Assembly (NCBI RefSeq): GCF_004006665.1
Contig: NZ_QOCL01000014.1
Span: 604,678-668,677, forward strand
DNA length: 64,000 nt
Source of the DNA: Halobacteriovorax sp. HLS
GTDB taxonomy: Bacteria; Bdellovibrionota; Bacteriovoracia; Bacteriovoracales; Bacteriovoracaceae
Direction of reading: 5' to 3'
The notes beneath the pieces were generated by a model that saw only the letters and a program-made list of their open reading frames with translations, ran no database searches and was not told the origin of the DNA. Every line of letters begins with the position of its first letter. The first letter of the stretch is position 1. Shown one piece after another: positions 15,057-24,021 of the stretch. The translations under genes were made by a program, and so were the position numbers.

Positions 15057-18053
15057 ATGGCACAGGAAGCCTATAATGAAAAAAATATTGTTCAAGACCC
15101 ATCAATAGAAGAGCTTGTAAAACTTGGTTATACACATATAGATGGATCAACGATTTCTACGAATATAGATGATGGAGATAGGAAAACTGAAAGAGATGTT
15201 ATTCTTCATAAAGTATTGTCAGAGTCTATAAGAAGAATAAACCCTTGGATTACCGATGAAAATCAGGAAAAAGTTGTCAGAGAAATCAGTAACATTCAAA
15301 AGCCTACATTAATAGAAGCGAACGAGCTATTTTGGAAAATGCTTGTTCGCTATATTTCAGTTGATCAAGACCTAGGACAAGGTCGAAAAGGGCAAACTGT
15401 TAAGGTTGTTGATTTTGAGAATCTAAATAATAATGTTTTTCATGTGGTTGATGAGTTAGCAATCCGAGGTGATGGGCCACGTCCGATAAGAACGGATATA
15501 TTACTTTATGTAAACGGAATACCCCTTGTAGTCATTGAGTGTAAATCACCAACAATCTCGGACCCGATAGATGAGGCGATAGATCAACTAAGGTATTATG
15601 CAAATACACGTGGATCAGCAGAGCCAGAAGGCGCTCAAAAGTTATTTTTTTATAATGCTATCATGATTGCTGACTGTCGAGATCATTGTTATCTGGGGAC
15701 GATTACCAGCTCACCTAAATACTTTTTACCATGGAAGGATACTTTTCCTTATTATAAAAATGAACTTGGAAATGATCCTAAAGCTCAAAAAATTGTTAAT
15801 CATTGTGTGTTAAGGCCAGAGGCTTTACTAGACATTATTCAAAATTTTACTGTTTTTGATCGAGAAGATGGAACAATCATTAAAAAGATTCCGCGCTATC
15901 AGCAATATCGTGCAGTAATGAAATCTGTTGATAGAGTTTTGACAGGCGAGGACCGTTTAGCTAAAGGTGGTGTGGTCTGGCATACTCAAGGTTCTGGAAA
16001 ATCCTTAACAATGGTATTTCTTGCTCAAAAATTTAGATCACATAAAGAACTACAAAAATATAAGATGGTTTTTATCACTGATAGAACTTCACTTGATGAT
16101 CAACTCTCAGGGACAATGGAGCGGTGTCAGGACGAAACAGTACTTAGAGCAAAATCGGTTAAAGACTTAAAAGAACTTCTGAAAAAGGATGCGAGTGATT
16201 TAATTACTGGTATGCTTCAGAAGTTTCAAGAAAATGATTTTGAAGAGATGCAAGAGTTAAATACATCGGATAAAATTTTAATTTTAGTTGATGAAGCACA
16301 CCGTGGACAATTCAAATCTCTAGCTTCAAATATGAGAGTAGCACTTCCAAATGCTCCTATTATTGGATTCACAGGAACACCTCTTGTTAAAGATGATAAA
16401 CAACGAAATATAATGGGGGAATACATAGATGTTTATACAATCGAACAGGCTGTTGGGGATGGGGCAACTGTTCAAATAATATATGAAGGACGAGAATCTA
16501 AAACGAAAGTAACTGGCGATAATTTAGAAACATTATTTGAAATGCATTTTTCAGATCGAACGCCTGAAGAACGTGATGCTATAGTAAAAAAATATGGCAG
16601 AGAGCAAGCTGTACTAGAGGCACCTTCTCGTATTGAAGAGATATGCAAAGATATTATTGAACACTATAATTCAAAAATTAAACCTGATGGTTTTAAGGCA
16701 CAACTTGTTGTTGGTTCACGTCGAGCAGCCGTTCTATATCATCAAGCGATGAACAGATTAAAAGGCCCTGAGTCAGCAGTTATAATTTCTGGAAATCACA
16801 AGGATGATGCTTTTTATACTCCTTATACCGATAGTGTGAAGCAAAAAGAGCAAATTAGAAAATTTAAAGAACCATTAGATAAAGATACATTAAGCTTTCT
16901 AATTGTGAAAGATAAGCTGTTGACAGGATTTGATGCCCCTATTGAACAAGTTATGTATATAGATCGTAAGCTTAGAGAGCATAGTTTGTTGCAGGCAATT
17001 GCAAGGGTTAATCGAACAAGAAAAGGGAAACATTGCGGTTACATTGTAGATTATTATGGCCTCACTGATTACTTGGAAGATGCCTTGAGAATGTTTTCTA
17101 GTGAAGATATCCGAGGAGCACTAGTTCCTTTAAAAGAAGAGATTCCTAAGCTAGAAACTCGCCATCGTAGAGTATTGTCATATTTCAATGATACTGATTT
17201 GGCAGATATAGATGGATGTGTTTTACGATTAAAAGACGAGAAAATAAGGGCAGAGTTTGAAAGGGACTTTAAAAAGTTCTTATCAAGTATGAATATTATC
17301 TTGCCTGATCCATCTGCAAGTTCGTTTATTTCAGACATGAAAAAATTAGGTAAGATAAACCTATCTGCAAGAAATCGCTACAGAGTCCCTCAGTTAGGCA
17401 TAAAAGATGCTGGTGAAAAAGTTCGAGAAATCATTGATCAGCATATAATTTCCGAAGGGGTTGATCCTAAAATTCCACCTGTTGAGTTATTTTCCTCAGA
17501 CTTTGTAAAGTCATTAGATAATATTAAAGACCCAGAGTCTAAGGCTTGTGAGATCGAATTTGCAATTAGATCACATATTAGAAGTAATTTTGAAGACGAT
17601 CCTGCTTATTACAGGAAGTTGAGTGAGAAATTAAAAGAAATCCTTGAAAAACGACGCGGTCATTGGGATGAGCTGCTTGAGTTGTTAAAAGAGTTAAGAA
17701 ATGGAATTGAAACAGATCGAACGCAATTGGCAGATGATTTGGGGCTTAGTGAGTTGGAATTGCCATTTTATAATGCGCTTGAAGAATTGATTTTAAAAAA
17801 ATATCCAGAAAAATCAGAAAATGTGAAATTAAAGGCAGAACTCGTTTCAATTACGACAAAGTTAGTACAGGTTCTACAAGATGCATCGAAAATTGTTGGT
17901 TTTATTGGTAAACCAGAAAAAGTAAAAAAGGCGAAAAGAGAGATTAAACATGCTTTGATGGCCGCTCAAGAGTTTAATGGTGAAGATCGACTTTTAATTA
18001 CAAGGATCACTGAAGAATTTATGAATCTAGTGAAAAGGAAATTTACCAAGTGA
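15057..18053 (+). CDS. hsdR: Type I restriction endonuclease subunit R
   Basis: 998 aa. N-terminal PD-(D/E)xK nuclease with D (RTDILLYVNGIP) and ExK (LVVIECKSP) near residues 145-165. Superfamily 2 helicase motor: Walker A HTQGSGKSLTM near 310, motif II VDEAHRGQ near 412, motif III GFTGTPL, and the DKLLTGFDAP and QAIARVNRT motifs of the second RecA domain. A helical C-terminal domain completes a full-length HsdR. Translocates and cleaves unmodified DNA with HsdM/HsdS. Confidence 0.96.
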   Translation: MAQEAYNEKNIVQDPSIEELVKLGYTHIDGSTISTNIDDGDRKTERDVILHKVLSESIRRINPWITDENQEKVVREISNIQKPTLIEANELFWKMLVRYISVDQDLGQGRKGQTVKVVDFENLNNNVFHVVDELAIRGDGPRPIRTDILLYVNGIPLVVIECKSPTISDPIDEAIDQLRYYANTRGSAEPEGAQKLFFYNAIMIADCRDHCYLGTITSSPKYFLPWKDTFPYYKNELGNDPKAQKIVNHCVLRPEALLDIIQNFTVFDREDGTIIKKIPRYQQYRAVMKSVDRVLTGEDRLAKGGVVWHTQGSGKSLTMVFLAQKFRSHKELQKYKMVFITDRTSLDDQLSGTMERCQDETVLRAKSVKDLKELLKKDASDLITGMLQKFQENDFEEMQELNTSDKILILVDEAHRGQFKSLASNMRVALPNAPIIGFTGTPLVKDDKQRNIMGEYIDVYTIEQAVGDGATVQIIYEGRESKTKVTGDNLETLFEMHFSDRTPEERDAIVKKYGREQAVLEAPSRIEEICKDIIEHYNSKIKPDGFKAQLVVGSRRAAVLYHQAMNRLKGPESAVIISGNHKDDAFYTPYTDSVKQKEQIRKFKEPLDKDTLSFLIVKDKLLTGFDAPIEQVMYIDRKLREHSLLQAIARVNRTRKGKHCGYIVDYYGLTDYLEDALRMFSSEDIRGALVPLKEEIPKLETRHRRVLSYFNDTDLADIDGCVLRLKDEKIRAEFERDFKKFLSSMNIILPDPSASSFISDMKKLGKINLSARNRYRVPQLGIKDAGEKVREIIDQHIISEGVDPKIPPVELFSSDFVKSLDNIKDPESKACEIEFAIRSHIRSNFEDDPAYYRKLSEKLKEILEKRRGHWDELLELLKELRNGIETDRTQLADDLGLSELELPFYNALEELILKKYPEKSENVKLKAELVSITTKLVQVLQDASKIVGFIGKPEKVKKAKREIKHALMAAQEFNGEDRLLITRITEEFMNLVKRKFTK

Positions 18054-18751
18054 TAGAAGGCATTGAAACTAAAATAGAGAGAACGAAGAGAAGAAAAACT
18101 ATTGGATTTGAAATCCAGCCGGGCAATATTGTTCGCATTTTGGTCCCTGTATCTATTGATGATAGTTATGTTGAAAAAATTTTAGAAAAGAAAGCCGTAT
18201 GGATTCAGCAAAAGGTAGATGAGGCAAACAAAATCTTAATTACACAACGTAAGAGAGAATTTGTTGCTGGGGAATCATTCCCGCTTTTGGGTAAAGAGTA
18301 TAGGTTAAAGGTTTCAAAAGGTATCAATGCCCCTGCCATTATTCAGGGAAATTCTTTAATCGTTTCGATTCCAAAAAGAATAGAAACTGAAGATATTGAA
18401 GTTGTGATTAAGTCTCAATTAAAAGCTTTTTACAAAGCTCAGGCATTAATTAAATTTGAAGAAATGATTAACCGTTTTTCCATGAATCTTGGGGTTCGTC
18501 CTGCTGCTTTCGACATTAGAGATTATAAAAACTCTTGGGGGGTATGCACTTCAAAAGGAGAGGTTTTTATTAATTGGTGCTTGGTTATGGCTCCAATCTC
18601 TGTAATAAATTATGTTATTGTTCATGAGTTATGTCATTTAGTATACCCAAATCACTCTAAAAGTTTTTGGAATTTAGTGGCATCACAAATTAACGATATT
18701 GAAGAAAGCAAAAGATGGTTAAAATATAATCAATTAAGTTTGGGGTTTTAG
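18050..18751 (+). CDS. YgjP-type zinc metallopeptidase (DUF45)
   Basis: 233 aa, GTG start overlapping the hsdR stop (GTGATAG). Contains YVIVHELCHLVYPNHSKSFW: HExxH plus the third histidine of the WSS/SprT-like YgjP family. The N-terminal beta part (KTIGFEIQPGNIVRILVPVSI) and NSWGVCTSKGEVFINW are typical for DUF45. These genes are frequently attached to type I RM operons; function there is unsettled, but a regulatory or DNA-protein repair protease is the usual idea. Confidence 0.9.
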   Translation: MIEGIETKIERTKRRKTIGFEIQPGNIVRILVPVSIDDSYVEKILEKKAVWIQQKVDEANKILITQRKREFVAGESFPLLGKEYRLKVSKGINAPAIIQGNSLIVSIPKRIETEDIEVVIKSQLKAFYKAQALIKFEEMINRFSMNLGVRPAAFDIRDYKNSWGVCTSKGEVFINWCLVMAPISVINYVIVHELCHLVYPNHSKSFWNLVASQINDIEESKRWLKYNQLSLGF

Positions 18752-18758
18752 AAAGGAT

Positions 18759-20267
18759 ATGCTGAACAAATTTAACTTAAATTATTTATTTAACTCTTCA
18801 CTTCGCGAAGTTCCTGACGATGTCCAAGGCATGAAGAATTATATTTCAAGACAAGTGAATGGGCTTGAGAAAATCCTAGAACCAATAGCTCGCGTTAAGG
18901 TACTTGGAGAAATTGGAAGTTATTCTAGAATGCTTGAAAACTTGAATCAAGCAGAAGAATTTTTAAATGAAGCTATGGCCCTGATTGATAAGCATGATTT
19001 GGGGATAAAATATTGGGTGCAAAATGGAATTCGCTTGGCCCACATATATCAATGGCAGGGTCGTTACGACATTGCCGAAGAGATGTTTTATGATCTTGAA
19101 GAAATGTGCGAGTTAAAAAGGGAAGTTTCCGACTACTTGCATTTTGTAATCCAACATATTGGTAAATTTAACTTCCAAATTTGTTCTTTTGAAGTGGCTT
19201 TGGAATGTTTTGAAGAAGCTTTGGCGATAAGAGAAAAACTAGGAGATCAGTCTTTAATTGATAGTTCAAAATATGCAATTGCGATGACTAAGGTGGCGAT
19301 TGAAGAGGAGGAGGACAATCTTATTGATTTTCCAGACAAAAGAAATTTTGAAAGTAGTGATATAAAGTCTGCATCAGATTTCACTAGTATGGTAAAACAG
19401 CACTTTGAAGGTGGGGAATTCTCATCTATTGATGAAATGAATGCCGAGCTTGGGGCCATTACAGCTAATCAAAACAGTATGGGACTTGGCCCTTTTTTAG
19501 GTTTATCTCCTAATGATATGCAGGGTGTTTTATATTCACCCTTTAGCTTAGAAAATCATATTTTTAAATTTGAGAGTAAAGACATTAATGAGATCAAAGG
19601 TGTGCCTTTTATTGCTCAAGCCATTTATTTTATGAGTAAGATTAAAGCAGACGGTTTTATTAAGGCCACTCAAAAGGGAAACTTATCAAAAGCTTTTGTT
19701 CTTGAAATCTATCATGAGTATTTTTCTAAGGAGAAATATGCTCGTCTACCAAATAAGGAAGATGATCTACCCCAGTTAACAAGACTGAAACATATTTTAG
19801 ATATGTCAGGGCTAATAAAAAAGCGAAGTGGTAAATTTTCATTAACTAAAAAGGGTGAAAAGATCACTGAGAAAGAAAACTACCTAGAGTTATTTAAAAT
19901 ATTGGTGGGGACTCTCTTTAATGATTGGAATTGGGGATATAGTGACGGTTATTCAGACCTCACTCTGATTCAGCAAAGTGCCATTTTTAATATACATCTA
20001 CTTAATAAGAAGGCTCATGACTGGACTTTGGATAAGGAGCTTGGGAAATATTATCTTGAAGCTTTCCCGATGTTAGTTAATGAGGTCGAGGCCAGTTACT
20101 TCGGCCCTGAAGAAGAAATTGTTAATTCTTTTTGCACTCGGTTTTTGAGCCGTATTTGTCTTCCTTTAGGATTTCTTGAGGCTAAAGAAGAGGGCAAGGG
20201 CTTCGACAGAAAAGAATTTTATCGGGTGACTCCACTTTTCAAGAAAATATTAAAATTTAATCTATAA
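18759..20267 (+). CDS. TPR protein with C-terminal winged-helix-like region
   Basis: 502 aa. Residues 30-190 contain tetratricopeptide-like helix pairs (LGEIGSYSRMLENLNQAEEFLNEA..., ALECFEEALAIREKLGD). A low-complexity acidic linker follows. The C-terminal half has LTRLKHILDMSGLIKKRSGKFSLTKKGEKI, a winged-helix-like segment, then WNWGYSDGYSDLTLIQQS and a helical end. Family not recognised. It follows the YgjP gene by seven bases and precedes a PLC-like gene by 17, so it may be a regulator or scaffold of this trailing operon. Confidence 0.5.
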   Translation: MLNKFNLNYLFNSSLREVPDDVQGMKNYISRQVNGLEKILEPIARVKVLGEIGSYSRMLENLNQAEEFLNEAMALIDKHDLGIKYWVQNGIRLAHIYQWQGRYDIAEEMFYDLEEMCELKREVSDYLHFVIQHIGKFNFQICSFEVALECFEEALAIREKLGDQSLIDSSKYAIAMTKVAIEEEEDNLIDFPDKRNFESSDIKSASDFTSMVKQHFEGGEFSSIDEMNAELGAITANQNSMGLGPFLGLSPNDMQGVLYSPFSLENHIFKFESKDINEIKGVPFIAQAIYFMSKIKADGFIKATQKGNLSKAFVLEIYHEYFSKEKYARLPNKEDDLPQLTRLKHILDMSGLIKKRSGKFSLTKKGEKITEKENYLELFKILVGTLFNDWNWGYSDGYSDLTLIQQSAIFNIHLLNKKAHDWTLDKELGKYYLEAFPMLVNEVEASYFGPEEEIVNSFCTRFLSRICLPLGFLEAKEEGKGFDRKEFYRVTPLFKKILKFNL

Positions 20268-20284
20268 TTATTAAGGATGGTGTT

Positions 20285-21244
20285 ATGCCGAGCGGATTTT
20301 CTCATATTATTTTAGCAAGAACTTTAGATGAAGAGAATGAAGACGTTTTGAACTCCGATTTGGTAATGTTCTTATCGGCAGGATTAAATTATTTCCAAGT
20401 AGGGGCATTAGGCCCTGACCTACCTTATTCGCAGCAACCTAACATTCTAAATTCTGAACAGACAGTTGCTGACAAATATCATTGGCACGATTCAACTCAA
20501 ATAGTTTCAAAAGCAATGGATGAAATTAGAGGTGAGAAAAATGAAGAAGTGAAAGATAAACTTTTTTGTTTTTTCTTAGGGTTCATGTCCCATATTGTTG
20601 CAGATGGAATTATTCACCCATTTATAAGAGATAAGGTGGGCAATTATAAAGGTAATGAAAAAGAACATAGAGTATTAGAAATGAAGCTTGATTCATTATT
20701 TTTTCATGCAATAACGCGAGATGATTTAAACAGTTCCGAAGCTCAAGATGGTATTAGCAATATATTAGAAGAAGGAATTGATGAAGTGGCCATCATGTTA
20801 TCTAGATTAACAAATGAAGCATATAAAACCTCAATAACTCCAAATGACATAGCGCAATGGATAGAATGGATGGAAGGTATTTTTAGTTTCGCAGCAAATA
20901 ATGGTGACAATTTTTATGCAAACTTTCCGGGGTTAAAAGATTATTTGTTTCCTCCATTCAAAAAACTATTAGCAGAAAAAAATAAATTAGCATTACTTAC
21001 TAATAAAAATGTCAAAGGAAGGCCTGAGAGCTTCTTGGGTCGAGATGTCCATTTCTTCAAGGATTGTTTACCAAAATATTATGAAGTCTTTGGAAAAATT
21101 TCTCTTCGATTGTTTGAATATGTTTATAATAATGGGCCTCGACCAAATTTAATACCTATCAATTTAGATACAGGAAGAAGTTTAGAGAACGGTTCTGACG
21201 GCAATAATTTGGATATGCCTGCGGCGTATTGGGAGTACATATGA
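20285..21244 (+). CDS. Zinc-dependent phospholipase C-like protein
   Basis: 319 aa. The N-terminal MPSGFSHIILARTL plus GALGPDLPYS, HWHDST and GFMSHIVADGIIHPFIRD (HxxxD helix) and EHRVLEMKLDSLF are the metal-ligand pattern of the 'zinc dependent phospholipase C' family (PF00882). No signal peptide, so it may act in the cytoplasm or be exported otherwise. Overlaps the following lipoprotein gene by ATGA. Next to RM and CBASS genes a membrane-attacking role is conceivable, but housekeeping members of the family exist as well. Confidence 0.72.
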   Translation: MPSGFSHIILARTLDEENEDVLNSDLVMFLSAGLNYFQVGALGPDLPYSQQPNILNSEQTVADKYHWHDSTQIVSKAMDEIRGEKNEEVKDKLFCFFLGFMSHIVADGIIHPFIRDKVGNYKGNEKEHRVLEMKLDSLFFHAITRDDLNSSEAQDGISNILEEGIDEVAIMLSRLTNEAYKTSITPNDIAQWIEWMEGIFSFAANNGDNFYANFPGLKDYLFPPFKKLLAEKNKLALLTNKNVKGRPESFLGRDVHFFKDCLPKYYEVFGKISLRLFEYVYNNGPRPNLIPINLDTGRSLENGSDGNNLDMPAAYWEYI

Positions 21245-21663
21245 AAATTGCAATACTTTTCTTAATAGCGTTATTTTTAAGTTCGTGTACAGCTCTTCCA
21301 CTTAAGGAAGATTCTAAGAAAGCTTTTAGAGAGGAGTTCACTACAATAAATAAAAGGCTTGCAGGAAAATTATGGAAAGGTAAATATGAGAGGAATCTAT
21401 CAACTCTTACCAGTGATGACTATCTTATTCAATTACGTGCAGAATTACTTGGAGGAGAAGAAACTCTTAAGCTTGTTTTAGATGAAGGTAATCCCCGGGT
21501 TGCACTTAAGGGAGTTAATAGAGACTTTTATGTTTGCCTAAGGTCTGTTAAAGCTGATGTTTATTCATGCGATCAGGCGATACCCTACGGAGTTGAAATT
21601 CAATCGGTTAGTCAGCAGAAGTCATTATCTGAAGCATTGTTAGAATTTGTTGACTCGAAATAA
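21241..21663 (+). CDS. Small predicted lipoprotein
   Basis: 140 aa from ATG at 21241 (ATGA overlap with the PLC-like gene), giving a clean lipoprotein signal MKIAILFLIALFLSSCTALP with lipobox LSSC at residues 13-16. The mature part is mixed alpha/beta (LAGKLWKGKYERNLSTLTSDDYLIQLRAELLG). No family recognised. Envelope-located partner of the preceding gene by operon position. Confidence 0.65.
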   Translation: MKIAILFLIALFLSSCTALPLKEDSKKAFREEFTTINKRLAGKLWKGKYERNLSTLTSDDYLIQLRAELLGGEETLKLVLDEGNPRVALKGVNRDFYVCLRSVKADVYSCDQAIPYGVEIQSVSQQKSLSEALLEFVDSK

Positions 21664-21701
21664 AAAAATAGTGATTAAATGAACAAAGTATATTTTCTAA
21701 A

Positions 21702-22322
21702 ATGAAGATGATCAAAATGGAAGAATATTTAAAGGAAAGTGAATTTGCAATTAATGCTATACTCGCGGCTATTTGGCATGAACACGCAGAGTTGGAGTCT
21801 ATAAAAGTCGAAATGTCTCAACTTTTTAAGGTGAATTGGGAAAGTCAGGGCGTTGTTTTTCCTGATAATCTCAGTACCGGAAAGATTGTGGTGACAGGTA
21901 AGCGACCCGTTACATTTTATTCTCAGGAAGAAGAATTACTTTATGATAAAAGAGATGAAGCGAGAGATTTCGAGTATAGAATCATTGCAAGACAATTTTC
22001 AGTTGATGCACTATCAGGGACACTTCTTCAATTTGCAAAGCAAGGTATCAGTGTTGTACATAATGGTGTTAAATCTTGTCCTGACGGTAGACGTTTAGGC
22101 TCGCAATCACTTAAGACAATTATTTGGGAAGGGAGAAACCAATCTCTTCACTGGGAGGGGGAGACTCACAAACCAGTTAGAATGTGTTTTAAGAATCTTG
22201 TTAGAGAGTTTGGGCTTCAATTTGCTCATTATAATGCAAAAAATCTTGGCTTTGCGGTAATAAATTTTCTTAATTGGAGAAAATTCTCAGACTTTGAAGC
22301 AGATATGCTCTCTTTAAAATAA
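21702..22322 (+). CDS. Candidate HEPN-like RNase, unknown family
   Basis: 206 aa; ATGs at 21702, 21708 and 21717 are possible starts, none with a strong ribosome site. Soluble. Around residue 145, KTIIWEGRNQSLHWEGE carries R-N-x3-H, the HEPN RNase motif, within a helix, followed by a second helix (MCFKNLVREFGLQFAHYNAKNLGFAVINFLNWRKF). The first half includes helices EFAINAILAAIWHEHAELESI. No toxin-antitoxin partner is adjacent; it converges on the CBASS operon with only 29 bases between stops. The motif is clear but short, so function is tentative. Confidence 0.45.
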   Translation: MKMIKMEEYLKESEFAINAILAAIWHEHAELESIKVEMSQLFKVNWESQGVVFPDNLSTGKIVVTGKRPVTFYSQEEELLYDKRDEARDFEYRIIARQFSVDALSGTLLQFAKQGISVVHNGVKSCPDGRRLGSQSLKTIIWEGRNQSLHWEGETHKPVRMCFKNLVREFGLQFAHYNAKNLGFAVINFLNWRKFSDFEADMLSLK

Positions 22323-22351
22323 TTTATTATTTAGAACAACAACCCTACTGT

Positions 22352-23005
22352 TTAGCTTTTAATACCCGTTAAAACTTTTATTAAATATTTCCATTCCTCC
22401 TCGGGTAAAATATCAATTAGTGGTTTCATGTATTTCCAGTGGCAATCTTCATATGGTCGATGACTTCCACAGGGGCAATTCCATCCTCTTGGAGGAGTTC
22501 TGTAAGGATAAGCAATTAGTAATTGTTTTAGTTTTTGTATAGAAGAAATATTAAGGCGTTCAAAATAAAATTGAACAACACCAACATCCCCATGCAACCA
22601 TTCCCCGAAAGGCCATTCACCTGTTCGGTTAAAATAAGCTTGGGAAAAGAAAAATTGCTTTACAGCACCGGATAGAAGCACATCTATACCTGTGCCCAAA
22701 GGCCATTGCTCCCATCTTTCAGGAGGAGCAAATAAACAGCATGTATTATCATAATTGATATGCCTGTCAGGGATTCTCGGTATTTTCCCCTCAAGCTCGT
22801 AAACCAAAGGGACTGATTTCGGATAGTCGTCAGGTATTTCAATTTTTATGGAGTATTTTGTAATCAGCTTGGACTCACCAAAAACCGGCCAGAGTCCTCT
22901 TATAATATTTTTCCCATTCTCTAAATTTAATTCGAGAAAAGGAAAGGCTGCCAGTTCGTTTTTAAAACTGGCATATAATTGTGAATCCTCTTTCCACCAT
23001 TTCAT
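22352..23005 (-). CDS. CBASS E2-like conjugating protein fused to SEC-C motif
   Basis: 217 aa. The core follows bacterial E2 folds: beta meander (YSIKIEIPDDYPKSVPLVYEL), then RHINYDNTCCLF with candidate catalytic cysteine C89 or C90, and a following helical part with WPFGEWLHGD. The C-terminus carries a SEC-C-type zinc motif, NCPCGSHRPYEDCHW (C177, C179, C188, H189). No E1 or JAB gene is present, as in short type II CBASS where a lone E2 conjugates and regulates the nucleotide cyclase. Start overlaps the cyclase stop (ATGA-type). The E2-SEC-C combination is unusual to me. Confidence 0.82.
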   Translation of the reverse strand: MKWWKEDSQLYASFKNELAAFPFLELNLENGKNIIRGLWPVFGESKLITKYSIKIEIPDDYPKSVPLVYELEGKIPRIPDRHINYDNTCCLFAPPERWEQWPLGTGIDVLLSGAVKQFFFSQAYFNRTGEWPFGEWLHGDVGVVQFYFERLNISSIQKLKQLLIAYPYRTPPRGWNCPCGSHRPYEDCHWKYMKPLIDILPEEEWKYLIKVLTGIKS

Positions 23006-24021
23006 ACTTTTGCGTGGGGCCTTGCTGGTTTACTGAATGATGGAATCGCAGTGTTCATATCTGAAACTTGGACGCGAATACTTTCGTTGCTATCGGAGTT
23101 CGATTTTTTAAGAGATGTTGGAAAAGATTCTCCAAATTGCTCTGAAAGAATTAAAGCAGCATCTTCGTCGTCTAAATTTTTGGCTTTTTTAAGATCAGTG
23201 AGCAAATTTCCATAGCGTTTAATTAGTTTTTCCATCGCAGCGTCATTAATTTTTGCATAAATATCTTCATACTCAGGAGTAGGTTTTTTTATTGATACTC
23301 TATAACTTTTTGACTCTACATACTCCGCGACGGAAATGAGAGCCTCAATGTCTGAAGGTAAATTTTCATTGTCAAACTTTGGTGATTTAAGGCTTTCGAT
23401 AACAAGTAAAAGAGTAGCAAGACCAGAGGGCTTATCATCAGATTCGTTAGGAATCGCTTCATCGTTCCACCTTTTAAGAAATCGAGTGACTCTTTGAAGT
23501 TGGTCCGATCCAGATGAGTCCTTTGTATCCTTAAATGATTCTCTTGCATCTGATATGAATTTTTTTAAATCTTTTGGCGCAGTATTTTTCCAACTATTAT
23601 CTTTGAAAGCAAGTTGATAGTCTTCGATATCTTGGCTATTAGAATGTCTCGCATAAACAACAAGGTCTACATGATAACCTTTGGCATAACGAACTCGAAT
23701 ACAGGGGCCACGATCTTCTACATTTTTAGTATGACCATTAATAGCTTCATAAACCCATTTTCTTACTTCTGCTGCCTTATAGTCATTTGATAAAATATTG
23801 AAGTCTAGTCCTACGTCAATATCGTATTCCTCATCATTTAAGGGCTTTATACCGACTCCATAAATGTAACTTCCTTGGTTTAAGGGAGTAGGTACTGGAT
23901 GACCATCAGATTTCAGAGATGCTTTAATTTTATCAACGATGATGTCGCGCTTCTCTCGAAGCTCTTCTGTTTCAACTTTTATTTCTTTATGAAATTTAGT
24001 GAAATAACTTTGAATACTCAT
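23002..24021 (-). CDS. CBASS CD-NTase cyclic-oligonucleotide synthase
   Basis: 339 aa. Nucleotidyltransferase signature complete: GS at 50-51 (NQGSYIYGVGIKP), then EEYDIDVGLDF with D67 and D69, and third acid D119 in GYHVDLVV. A helical second domain follows (TRFLKRWNDEAIP...SGLATLLLVIESL), as in CD-NTases. The C-terminal tail is Ser/Pro-rich and ends GLLKPARP-like (SFSKPARPHAKV), suitable for E2 conjugation. ATGA overlaps on both sides place it in a three-gene operon with the patatin effector and E2. On phage infection it should make a cyclic nucleotide that activates the phospholipase. Product nucleotide not predictable. Confidence 0.93.
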   Translation of the reverse strand: MSIQSYFTKFHKEIKVETEELREKRDIIVDKIKASLKSDGHPVPTPLNQGSYIYGVGIKPLNDEEYDIDVGLDFNILSNDYKAAEVRKWVYEAINGHTKNVEDRGPCIRVRYAKGYHVDLVVYARHSNSQDIEDYQLAFKDNSWKNTAPKDLKKFISDARESFKDTKDSSGSDQLQRVTRFLKRWNDEAIPNESDDKPSGLATLLLVIESLKSPKFDNENLPSDIEALISVAEYVESKSYRVSIKKPTPEYEDIYAKINDAAMEKLIKRYGNLLTDLKKAKNLDDEDAALILSEQFGESFPTSLKKSNSDSNESIRVQVSDMNTAIPSFSKPARPHAKV

